Origin: Collinsella aerofaciens
Lineage (GTDB): Bacteria; Actinomycetota; Coriobacteriia; Coriobacteriales; Coriobacteriaceae
Reading direction: 5' to 3'
DNA length: 20,848 nt
Assembly: GCA_008668235.1 (NCBI GenBank)
Contig: RQCP01000029.1
Span: forward strand, 1-20,848
Each line of letters begins with the position of its first letter. Within the stretch, counting starts at the first letter, position 1. The notes beneath the pieces were generated by a model. The model did not search any database. It was not told the origin of the DNA and saw nothing but the letters and a program-made list of their open reading frames with translations. Made by a program: the position numbers and the translations under genes. Shown piece by piece: positions 13,311-19,633 of this stretch.

Positions 13311-14251
13311 GCGAGGGCCGTGCGGATGAATGGGTCGCCGAGGGCCTCGCGGAGCCAGGGGGCCAGCTGCTCGGGGTGACCCTGCAGGTAGCCTTTGAGC
13401 TCGGACGGAGCCACGCGACGCACTTCCGAGATCTCCTCTTGGTTGATATGCAGCTCGCCCGGCTCAACATGGGCAAGGTAGACCTCGCACCATTCGCACT
13501 CGCAGCGACCGTCGCCGTGGTCCTCGCGGTACACCACGTGTCCGAGGTGCTTGAGCTGATCGGGCTCGCGCGTAATGCCGAGCTCTTCGTTGATGCGGCG
13601 CGCCGTGGCGGCCGCGACGTCTTCCCCGGGGAGCGGATGGCCGGCGCAGCTATCGGCCAGCACCCCGCCCCACAGGCGCTTGAGCGGACTGCGGCGACAG
13701 AGCAGCAGGCGCGCGTCTTCGCCCCGGCCCTCGACCAAAAGCGTCAGAAATGCCTGATGCAGGATGCCCTCACCAGCATGGGCCTCGATGCGGTCGACGG
13801 GGCCAAGCGCCTCGCCGGTCGCAGCATCGACCGCCACGACCTCGGCGCCCGCACCGCCCTCATCCCAGCCGGCGCGCAGAATGCGAGCTGCGGCTTCCTC
13901 GAGCGCGGCGATGAGCTCCTTGGTGGTGTCGAGCACGCGCTGCAGGTCGTCACCGCTCGCTTGTTCAACATGAAAACCCGCGCTTGCAACTACCGGCACG
14001 CCAAAGCGCGTGGCCAGCGCCGCCGCGATATCGTGCGCCGGGATCTCGTCTCGATGGCACGGAACGGCCAGGATGCTCACCGTTGCCGTACGGCCGGGCT
14101 CGGGGCGCGGAATGGCCTGCGCCGTGGCGCCCAGGTGCGCAAACTCCGGCGAGCAGGCGTACACCGCCATGCCTCGCGGCGTCACCGTCAGCTGGGCCTC
14201 GAGCGCAAACTTGCCCTCGCCCACTGCAACCTTTGTCGTGTGCATACCCAT
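13304..14251 (-). CDS. Fusion of LpdD-like prenyl-flavin chaperone domain and IPP-isomerase-type Nudix domain
   Basis: The protein has 315 residues. Residues ~3-125 resemble LpdD, the small companion of UbiD-type decarboxylases: LGATAQAIPR (40-49), ATVSILAVPCHRDEI (56-70) and VVASAGFHVE (87-96). Residues ~137-300 are a Nudix fold of the type I isopentenyl-diphosphate isomerase kind. H158, H165, H205, E251 and E253 occupy the positions of the E. coli Idi metal ligands, and ARRINEELGI ends a Nudix box running from G204 (Gx5Ex7RRUxEExGU, the second R as in Idi). The Idi catalytic Cys position holds Ala203, with Cys202 beside it. It may supply or trim dimethylallyl phosphate for UbiX and hand on prenyl-FMN. 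I start at ATG 14251 (AGGAG 5 nt upstream); ATG 14245 is also possible. The UbiX/UbiD genes downstream support the role. The function is inferred. Confidence 0.82.
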   Translation of the reverse strand: MGMHTTKVAVGEGKFALEAQLTVTPRGMAVYACSPEFAHLGATAQAIPRPEPGRTATVSILAVPCHRDEIPAHDIAAALATRFGVPVVASAGFHVEQASGDDLQRVLDTTKELIAALEEAAARILRAGWDEGGAGAEVVAVDAATGEALGPVDRIEAHAGEGILHQAFLTLLVEGRGEDARLLLCRRSPLKRLWGGVLADSCAGHPLPGEDVAAATARRINEELGITREPDQLKHLGHVVYREDHGDGRCECEWCEVYLAHVEPGELHINQEEISEVRRVAPSELKGYLQGHPEQLAPWLREALGDPFIRTALAM

Positions 14252-14291
14252 GGGATCTCCTGCCGCCTGCGATGTACCTGAGACCATCTTC

Positions 14292-14314
14292 GCCTGTATT
14301 GCGACTATACAGGC
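14292..14314. promoter_or_regulatory. Operator-like inverted repeat over the -10 of the fusion gene
   Basis: GCCTGTAT (14292-14299) and ATACAGGC (14307-14314) are perfect 8-bp arms with a 7-bp spacer. The minus-strand -10 (TATAGT, 14309-14304) lies inside it. A regulator bound here would block the promoter, or activate it if MerR-like. Confidence 0.55.
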
Positions 14315-14332
14315 AAGCCCTCCATGTGACAA
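14304..14332 (-). promoter_or_regulatory. Promoter of the fusion gene / decarboxylase operon
   Basis: TTGTCA (plus 14332-14327) and TATAGT (plus 14309-14304) are 17 bp apart on the minus strand, close to the sigma-70-type consensus. Start is predicted near 14297, about 46 nt before the ATG. The -35 is part of a family C repeat arm and the -10 is within an inverted repeat. Confidence 0.65.
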
Positions 14333-14355
14333 AGGGACTGCCCCTTTGTCACATT
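14324..14355. repeat. Family C palindromic repeat, best copy
   Basis: TGTGACAAAGGG (14325-14336) and CCCTTTGTCACA (14342-14353) are perfect 12-bp arms around ACTGC. It lies between divergent genes (fusion gene minus, MFS gene plus) and donates the -35 of the fusion-gene promoter. By symmetry it also offers TTGTCA to the plus strand. Confidence 0.85.
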
Positions 14356-14369
14356 CTGTTAGAGTTGCA

Positions 14370-14382
14370 GGGATTGAATCCC
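14370..14382. promoter_or_regulatory. Operator-like palindrome before the MFS gene
   Basis: GGGATTGAATCCC is a perfect 6+1+6 palindrome 30 bp upstream of the MFS start codon. The position suits a repressor site. No clear plus-strand -10 was identified, so this is only suggestive. Confidence 0.35.
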
Positions 14383-14412
14383 GCTTATTCATGCGACATT
14401 GGAGTGACAACC

Positions 14413-15666
14413 TTGACCGCCGCAACCACGCCTAAAAGTAAGCCAACCGCCGCCGCGCTCTCCCCCGCGCGCACCAAGCTCTGCCTGGCGCTGCTCGTGC
14501 TGTTGGGATTCTCGCTCGGCTGCTCCGAGTTCGTGGTCATCGGCATCGAAAGCGACTTGGCAACGGAACTCGGCATATCACTTGCCACTGCGGGCCAGCT
14601 CATCAGCGTGTTTGCGCTCGTCTACGCTATCGCCACGCCGGTGCTTGCGCTCAGCACGGGGCGTTTTCGCCGCTACCAGCTGCTCGTGTGCTATAGCGTC
14701 GTCTTTGTGCTCGGCAACCTGGTCATGGCGTTGGCTCCCAACTTCCAGGTGCTGTTTATCTCACGCATTGTCCTGGGCTCTGTCTCGGGTGCGCTGCTCG
14801 CCGTGGGCGTGACGTACATCCCTGAGCTGCTATCCCCGCAGCAAACCTCACTTGCCATCTCGGTCGTGTACGGCGCGTTTTCCGTGGCGATGGTCTTTGT
14901 GACCTCGATTGGCAAGTTTGTGGCCGACACACTCGATTGGCACGTGGCCATGTACGGCACGCTGACCTTTGCCGTTTTGATCTGTAGCGCGCTCGTGGCG
15001 TTTATGCCTCGCGCCGGGCAGACCGATGAGCCCGCCACCTTCCGCGAGCAGGCGGGGCTACTACGCGAGCCGAGTATCATCACCGGCATGCTCATCTTCT
15101 TGTTTGGCGTGGGCTCGGTCTACGTATTCTACGGCTACGTGACGCCTTATCTGGAGCAGATGCTGGGCATGGATACCGTTCAGGCGAGCACCACACTTAT
15201 GGCCTATGGCGTGTTCTGCCTGATCTCGAACATCCTGGGCGGATGGATCGATGCGCGTTTTGGCATGAAGGCGCTGCTGGTTACGTTTGTGCTGCAGGCG
15301 GCGGCACTGCTCGGGCTGTTTGCCGTGGGCGCCGCCATGCCGCTCGCGCTGGTCTTTGTCTTTAGCCTGGCGATGCTCATGTACCTGTTCTCGGTCTCAT
15401 GCATCACGCACTTTATGGACGTGGCACGCAGCCGCCATCCCAAGTCGATGGTACTCGCAAGTTCGGTTGAGCCCATGGCGTTTAACGTCGGCATCTCGTT
15501 TGGCACCGCAGTGGGCGGCGCCGTGGTAAGCAGCATTGGCATTGCGTACGTGGGTGCAGTGGGCGCCGCGTTCTCGCTTGTGGCCTGGGCGCTCACGCTG
15601 GTGACGATTAAGTTAGCTCGCTGGGAGCGCCGTCGTCAATCTGCACAGCCCCGGATGCAGGCATAG
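14413..15666 (+). CDS. MFS transporter, DHA1/AraJ-like efflux protein
   Basis: The 417-residue protein has about 12 hydrophobic segments and the DHA1 family signatures. GFSLGCSEFVVIGIESDLA lies in the first helix, then GQLISVFALVYAIATPVLA, with a loop-2-3 motif reduced to STGRFRRYQ. This group exports drugs, sugars or small aromatic compounds in exchange for protons. The chosen TTG (14413) has GGAG 8 nt upstream; a GTG at 14404 lacks a site and an ATG at 14392 is in another frame. The open frame runs back to 13984, but that part overlaps the fusion gene on the other strand. It is divergent from the decarboxylase operon across 161 bp of regulatory sequence, so it may export a product or toxic substrate of that pathway. 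Cargo unproven. Confidence 0.87.
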   Translation: MTAATTPKSKPTAAALSPARTKLCLALLVLLGFSLGCSEFVVIGIESDLATELGISLATAGQLISVFALVYAIATPVLALSTGRFRRYQLLVCYSVVFVLGNLVMALAPNFQVLFISRIVLGSVSGALLAVGVTYIPELLSPQQTSLAISVVYGAFSVAMVFVTSIGKFVADTLDWHVAMYGTLTFAVLICSALVAFMPRAGQTDEPATFREQAGLLREPSIITGMLIFLFGVGSVYVFYGYVTPYLEQMLGMDTVQASTTLMAYGVFCLISNILGGWIDARFGMKALLVTFVLQAAALLGLFAVGAAMPLALVFVFSLAMLMYLFSVSCITHFMDVARSRHPKSMVLASSVEPMAFNVGISFGTAVGGAVVSSIGIAYVGAVGAAFSLVAWALTLVTIKLARWERRRQSAQPRMQA

Positions 15667-15752
15667 GGGCGAACATAGCCCAAGGTGGCGAGCAACCGGT
15701 GAAAACCGTCCCATACGAGTAGTGTTTATCCGCCTGCAAGCTCCAGCAGTGC

Positions 15753-15847
15753 AATTTCGTGTACTTCAGATACACACTTTTCTACTATTTCGTGTATTCC
15801 AAGTACATGAAATCGTACTAAACTATGTATCTGAAGTACACGAAATT
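15753..15847. repeat. Three-copy 33-bp-spaced dyad array before ATPase gene 1
   Basis: TGTA-N7-TACA dyads are centred at 15767, 15800 and 15833, exactly 33 bp apart. The outer two are parts of a perfect 22-bp inverted repeat (15753-15774 and 15826-15847), and the middle one is itself a near palindrome (TTTCGTGTA...TACATGAAA), so the whole 95 bp is symmetric about 15800. The last dyad is 29 bp from the ATG. Likely a regulator array covering the promoter; an invertible segment is another option. Confidence 0.85.
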
Positions 15848-15861
15848 GGAAAGGCGGCCCC

Positions 15862-17232
15862 ATGCGCAGATCAATCGAATCCGTTATCGAATCATGGGCG
15901 ACAAAGGACGCGTCGCGCCCCCTCCTCATCCGTGGTGCGCGACGCGTAGGCAAAACGTACGTTGCCGAGGAAATCGGCAGACGAATCGCCGGCGATGCGT
16001 TTGTCAAACTCGACTTTCAGACCGATCTTGAGCTGATCGCTCCGCTGTTCGACTGTCCCACCGACGACGTTAACGCCATCGTGGCGCGAATCTCAGACTA
16101 TAAACGCACCCCCATTCGCAAAGAAACCGCCTTCATCCTGTTTGACGAGGTGCAGCTCTGCGAACGGGCGCTCAACTCGCTTCGCTTTTTTTCGGGTTCG
16201 GGCTGGCGCATATGCGCGACCGGCAGTCAGCTCGGCGTCGCCACGCGCAAGCGCAAGTTGCCTTTTCCCAGCGGCGTTCGTCAAGAGACCATGCATCCTA
16301 TGTCGTTCGAGGAGTTTCTCTGGGCGCTCGACGAGGAGCAGATGGCCAATGCCATTCGTACCCACGCCGGCACGCTCGAGACCTACGCCGCGCACCAAGC
16401 CGCGCTCAGCCTGTTTCATCGATACCAGATCGTGGGCGGCATGCCCGCCGCCGTCAACGCATATCGCAAGACGTTATCCATCGAGGATGCGCGCGTCGAG
16501 CAGCGCGAAATCGACGAGACCTATACCGCCGATATGACCGACCCCGAAAACGGGATCAGCGGCGTGGCGGCGCGCAAGGTCTGGCGCTCCATTCCGTCCC
16601 AGCTGCTGAGATCGTCCACAAAAAAATTCAAGTACTCCGAGGTCGAACGCGGAGGCCGTCGCGCCAAGCTTATCGAGCCGCTCGACTGGCTCGAAGGCGC
16701 CGGCATCATATCGGTCAACAACCTGACCGAAGGCATCGAGCCTCCCCTCGTTCCCTTCGACGACGAAGATGGAAGTTTCTTTAAGGTCTATCTTCTCGAT
16801 ACCGGCCTCATGTTCTACAAACTCGGCATCAACCCGCGGCTCTGGCTCGACCTCAAAGAGGATTCCGCCATAGCGCTATCTTCCGACTTCCGAGGCGCCC
16901 TGGCGGAAAACTCGGTCATGCAAGCATTTTCGGGCAATAGCTTGCAGACGTATTACTGGGTGCCGCCGTCGTCTTGGAAGACGACCGGCGAGCTCGATTT
17001 TTTACTTCAGACCGACCGTATGGAAATTGTGCCCGTCGAAGTAAAGTCCGCACGTAACGTGCGCGCGAGAACCCTCGGGTCGTTTATGGACAAAGCCCGA
17101 TCGCCATATGCCTACATTTTGTCCGAGAACAATTTTTCCCGCAGCGAAACCGATGACGGGCGCGAGCTGCGCCACCTCCCCTTGTACGCAGCGGGCTTTA
17201 TTGGAGCAAACTGCCTCAAGAGCAGTCTGTAA
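15862..17232 (+). CDS. AAA ATPase with DUF4143 and PD-(D/E)xK-like C-terminus (ATPase 1)
   Basis: The 456-residue protein belongs to the COG1373-type predicted ATPases, widespread in gut bacteria and without an established function. The AAA domain has Walker A GARRVGKT (25-32), Walker B FILFDE (91-96) and a CATGSQLG strand near 117. The C-terminal half is DUF4143-like and ends with E377-L-D379 and E393-V-K395 in VEVKS, the spacing of a PD-(D/E)xK nuclease core. No membrane segment is present. The ATG at 15862 follows GGAAAGG by 7 nt. It lies 29 bp downstream of an array of 33-bp-spaced dyads and 33 bp upstream of a tyrosine phosphatase gene on the same strand. A mobile or defence-related role is often suspected for this family, but nothing here proves it. 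Confidence 0.9.
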   Translation: MRRSIESVIESWATKDASRPLLIRGARRVGKTYVAEEIGRRIAGDAFVKLDFQTDLELIAPLFDCPTDDVNAIVARISDYKRTPIRKETAFILFDEVQLCERALNSLRFFSGSGWRICATGSQLGVATRKRKLPFPSGVRQETMHPMSFEEFLWALDEEQMANAIRTHAGTLETYAAHQAALSLFHRYQIVGGMPAAVNAYRKTLSIEDARVEQREIDETYTADMTDPENGISGVAARKVWRSIPSQLLRSSTKKFKYSEVERGGRRAKLIEPLDWLEGAGIISVNNLTEGIEPPLVPFDDEDGSFFKVYLLDTGLMFYKLGINPRLWLDLKEDSAIALSSDFRGALAENSVMQAFSGNSLQTYYWVPPSSWKTTGELDFLLQTDRMEIVPVEVKSARNVRARTLGSFMDKARSPYAYILSENNFSRSETDDGRELRHLPLYAAGFIGANCLKSSL

Positions 17233-17265
17233 GCCCTGCGCGACCGCCTAGAAAGGAAGCCGCTC

Positions 17266-17712
17266 ATGCAACGCATTCTTTTTATCTGCTATGGAAATAT
17301 CTGTCGCTCGACGATGGCTGAGTCGGTGTTTACCGAGCTCGTGCGCCGCGCCGGGCGCGCGGGCGAGTTTGTCATTGATTCCGCCGCGACCTCGACCGAG
17401 GAGATCGGCAACCCGCCACATCACGGTACCGTTGCCAAGCTACGCGAGGTCGGGATTCCCGTCGTCGCACATCGCGCACGTCAGGTGCGTCGCGCGGAGT
17501 ATGGCGACTGGGACCACATTGTCTATATGGACGACGAGAACGCGCGTGGCCTGCGTCGCATCTTTGGCGACGACCCCGACGGCAAGATTACGCGCATGCT
17601 CGATTGGACCGAGCGCCCCGGCGACGTGGCCGACCCCTGGTACACCGGCAATTTCGATGCCACCTACCGCGACGTACTCGACGGCTGCACCGCTATGCTC
17701 GAGCAGCTGTAG
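17266..17712 (+). CDS. Low-molecular-weight protein tyrosine phosphatase
   Basis: The 148-residue protein is a full-length LMW-PTP. The P-loop CX5R is C8YGNICR14S with the typical NICRS, and the general acid is D123 in DPWY (123-126). These cytoplasmic enzymes dephosphorylate tyrosine on bacterial kinases or, in the arsenate-reductase-like branch, other substrates. The YMDDEN region (87-92) is typical of the phosphatase branch. The ATG at 17266 has AAAGGA 8-9 nt upstream. It follows ATPase 1 by 33 bp and may share its transcript. No tyrosine kinase or capsule gene is in view, so its partner is unknown. Confidence 0.92.
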   Translation: MQRILFICYGNICRSTMAESVFTELVRRAGRAGEFVIDSAATSTEEIGNPPHHGTVAKLREVGIPVVAHRARQVRRAEYGDWDHIVYMDDENARGLRRIFGDDPDGKITRMLDWTERPGDVADPWYTGNFDATYRDVLDGCTAMLEQL

Positions 17713-17726
17713 GCAATCGAGGTCGC

Positions 17727-17759
17727 GGGCCACGCCTTTGTCACATCCGGGACTGGCCC
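17727..17759. terminator. Hairpin between convergent genes
   Basis: GGGCCA (17727-17732) pairs with TGGCCC (17754-17759) around a loop holding a scrambled family C sequence (CCTTTGTCACATCC, GGGACTGG). It sits between the phosphatase stop (17712) and the ATPase 2 stop (17759-17761) and could serve both directions. No clear T-run. Confidence 0.4.
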
Positions 17760-19120
17760 TAGACCGGCTTGACCTCCAGCTTTATCCCCTCGGCACAGGA
17801 GTCGCCCAAAACATCCGAAAGGGCCCAGGTCGCATATAGCGGCAAATAGAGAACCGCTCCGTTGCGCTCAACGTTGCCTCTCGAGAAAACAATCCCGAGC
17901 CTTACGCCATATTCAGCCGTATCAAGCACATGACCGAGCGCAGCGTGCGCGTGGTAATAGGAGCCCGATTTAACCTCAATCGGAACAGCCGTCCCATCCG
18001 GTCCATCGACCACAAAGTCCACTTCACCGCGCTTTTTTGTCTGATGGTAGTAAAGCTGGCGATTTTGGGCAGTCAGCTGCTGGGCCACCACGTTTTCGTA
18101 AATGCCGCCCAGATTGGGTTCCTTGCTATCAAGATACGCCGCTTGGGCGACTCCAACGGGGTAGCGCGCCATCAACATGCCCGTATCCGATTGATATAGC
18201 TTGAACTGCGATGGCCGCGCCGTCTTGAGCAGGGGCGATTTTGGCTCGGTTACGATATCGGCTTTGAGAGCAACGCCGGCATCGACAAGCCATACAAAAT
18301 CTCGCTGATACTTCTCGTAGTGAGCCTTGGGGTCAATGGAATTGAGCACGAAGCGCTTGTTTTCACCCTCGAGCATAATAGGGAGCTGATCGTAGATGCT
18401 CTGCACCTGAAGGGCTCGCCCGCTTGCATACTTGGAGATATCCCGCCGGTACTGTTCGTTGAGCTCTGACTGTAGCTGACGAACAGAGGCAAGGTCGCCC
18501 TGCGTGTCAAGGAAACGCTGCACGACCTCCGGCATTCCGCCGACAACGGTATAGGTCCTGAAGTTTGCCATCATCGCGTCATGAATGTAATCAGGAATGG
18601 GCCTCTCGCTGATACACGCGTCACGTATCGTTTGGCGAGCCCCCTCGCTCACCCCGATTGCCCAGCAAAACTCCTCAAAATCGAGCGGGAACATCCTAAG
18701 CTCGTGAACATACCCCACGGGATAGGACCTGACGCCCTTGAACTGAGTCCCGAGCATTGACCCCGAAAACGCCCAGCGGCACCTCCCGTCCTCAACAAGG
18801 AACTTTGCCATCGTCATGATGTCGGGGGCCTCTTGGACCTCATCGATAAACACGAGCGTTTTGCCTGGCGCAATCGACTTTCCCGAAAGAAGCGTCACCC
18901 TGCTGATGAAATCATCGGCATCCCGCGCCTCGAGAAGAGCATCTTTTGCCTGGCGATTTTCCATGAGGTTAAGCTCGATGTAGGTTGCATGGTTGGCTTT
19001 GCCAAATGCGCGAATCGAATAGCTTTTGCCAATCTGGCGAGAACCCGTAATGAACAAGGCCTTTTGCTCGGAAGACTTCAGCCAACGCTCCAGCTCTGCC
19101 GCCATTTTCCTGCGCAGCAT
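17759..19120 (-). CDS. AAA ATPase with DUF4143 and PD-(D/E)xK-like C-terminus (ATPase 2)
   Basis: The 453-residue protein has the same layout as ATPase 1 but is only distantly similar. Walker A is GSRQIGKS (26-33), Walker B LVFIDE (89-94) followed by VQEAPDIM, and a WAFSGSMLG strand is at 116-124. The DUF4143 half contains VVGGMPEVV (192-200), YQSDTGML (309-316) and NVVAQQL, and ends with E366-V-D368 and E382-V-K384 in PIEVKSG. The ATG at 19120 has GGGGAG 5 nt upstream; an ATG at 19141 in frame has none. It is convergent with the phosphatase gene. Three short motifs at 33-bp spacing lie just upstream, as for ATPase 1. The function is unknown. Confidence 0.9.
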   Translation of the reverse strand: MLRRKMAAELERWLKSSEQKALFITGSRQIGKSYSIRAFGKANHATYIELNLMENRQAKDALLEARDADDFISRVTLLSGKSIAPGKTLVFIDEVQEAPDIMTMAKFLVEDGRCRWAFSGSMLGTQFKGVRSYPVGYVHELRMFPLDFEEFCWAIGVSEGARQTIRDACISERPIPDYIHDAMMANFRTYTVVGGMPEVVQRFLDTQGDLASVRQLQSELNEQYRRDISKYASGRALQVQSIYDQLPIMLEGENKRFVLNSIDPKAHYEKYQRDFVWLVDAGVALKADIVTEPKSPLLKTARPSQFKLYQSDTGMLMARYPVGVAQAAYLDSKEPNLGGIYENVVAQQLTAQNRQLYYHQTKKRGEVDFVVDGPDGTAVPIEVKSGSYYHAHAALGHVLDTAEYGVRLGIVFSRGNVERNGAVLYLPLYATWALSDVLGDSCAEGIKLEVKPV

Positions 19121-19139
19121 AGGATCTCCCCTCGGTGTC

Positions 19140-19223
19140 ATCGAATGAAATGCAAAGTTTTATATGCCTGATTATCGATGAAACGCAGAATTTTTAGACC
19201 CTAAAATCGGATGAAATGCAGAG
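19140..19223. repeat. Three-copy 33-bp-spaced direct repeats before ATPase gene 2
   Basis: The core TGAAAYGCARA occurs at 19146, 19179 and 19212, exactly 33 bp apart, each preceded by ATCG or ATCGG-like bases. On the minus strand a TATAAA (about 19164-19159) lies between the first and second motifs, a possible -10. The nearest motif is centred about 31 bp before the start codon. Likely a regulator-binding array. Confidence 0.8.
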
Positions 19224-19262
19224 ATTTGAGATTATAAGCAAAAAGAAGGGACACCACCCGCG

Positions 19263-19295
19263 AATGTGACAAAAGAACTGTCCCTTTGTCACATT
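19263..19295. repeat. Family C palindromic repeat
   Basis: AATGTGACAAA (19263-19273) and TTTGTCACATT (19285-19295) are perfect 11-bp arms. It lies 8 bp downstream of the stop codon of the minus-strand gene ending at 19304, so it forms that operon's 3' end, and it also sits upstream of ATPase 2. Confidence 0.8.
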
Positions 19296-19303
19296 GCGCT
19301 CGA

Positions 19304-19633
19304 CTACTCGTCAACGATCTCGGCGAGCCAGACGTTCAGCGTATCGACCTCGGGGCAGCAGAACTTTGCCGTACCAGGCTCGTTGCCGGGCACGGTTCCG
19401 CCATAGCGCAGGATATCGATATAGGGAAAGCCCACATGGCAGGCCATGGCGCACATCTTGCCGCGGTCGCGGTCAAAGTCGAAGACGTCGCCCGGCTTGT
19501 GACCATGGTGGCAGCGGCACGCACCCAGCTGGTCCACGCAGCTCACGCGGATGCGCGGACGCTTGCCCCGCGGCGCGCCGAACGGCTTGTTCTCGCCCGC
19601 TGTCTCGGTGCTGCTCTCGTCGGCGTTACTCAT
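19304..19633 (-). CDS. TIGR04076-like cysteine-rich small protein
   Basis: The 109-residue protein resembles the TIGR04076 family of small Cys-rich proteins of unknown function. Features are an RVSCVDQLGACRCHHGHKPGD segment (about 29-49), a CAMACHVGFPYIDILRYGG stretch (61-79) and FCCPEV (91-96). Cysteines at 32, 39, 41, 61, 65, 92 and 93 with nearby His suggest metal or redox binding. Residues 1-27 are polar and probably disordered. The ATG at 19633 overlaps the stop of the upstream kinase gene in ATGAGTAA and has no good ribosome binding site, which indicates translational coupling. The frame is open to 19696, but that part lies inside the kinase gene. Confidence 0.8.
   Translation of the reverse strand: MSNADESSTETAGENKPFGAPRGKRPRIRVSCVDQLGACRCHHGHKPGDVFDFDRDRGKMCAMACHVGFPYIDILRYGGTVPGNEPGTAKFCCPEVDTLNVWLAEIVDE

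Noticed and set aside
13984..14412. N-terminal extension of the MFS protein to 13984
   Set aside because: It would overlap the fusion gene in antisense and its residues are Arg/Pro/Ser-rich with no membrane-protein character; a TTG with GGAG upstream at 14413 fits the family start.
9332..15727. Shared 15-mer ATACGAGTAGTGTTT at 9332-9346 (minus) and 15713-15727 (plus)
   Set aside because: A 15-bp match on either strand has a fair chance of occurring randomly in ~21 kb, and the flanks do not match.
15722..15949. Small ORF with repeated FRVLQIH/FRVFQVHEI peptides
   Set aside because: The peptide repeats are just the translated 33-bp-spaced DNA dyads, with no ribosome binding site.
15753..19223. 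CRISPR array
   Set aside because: Only three short motifs per array, imperfect between copies, no unique spacers between long identical repeats, and no cas genes.
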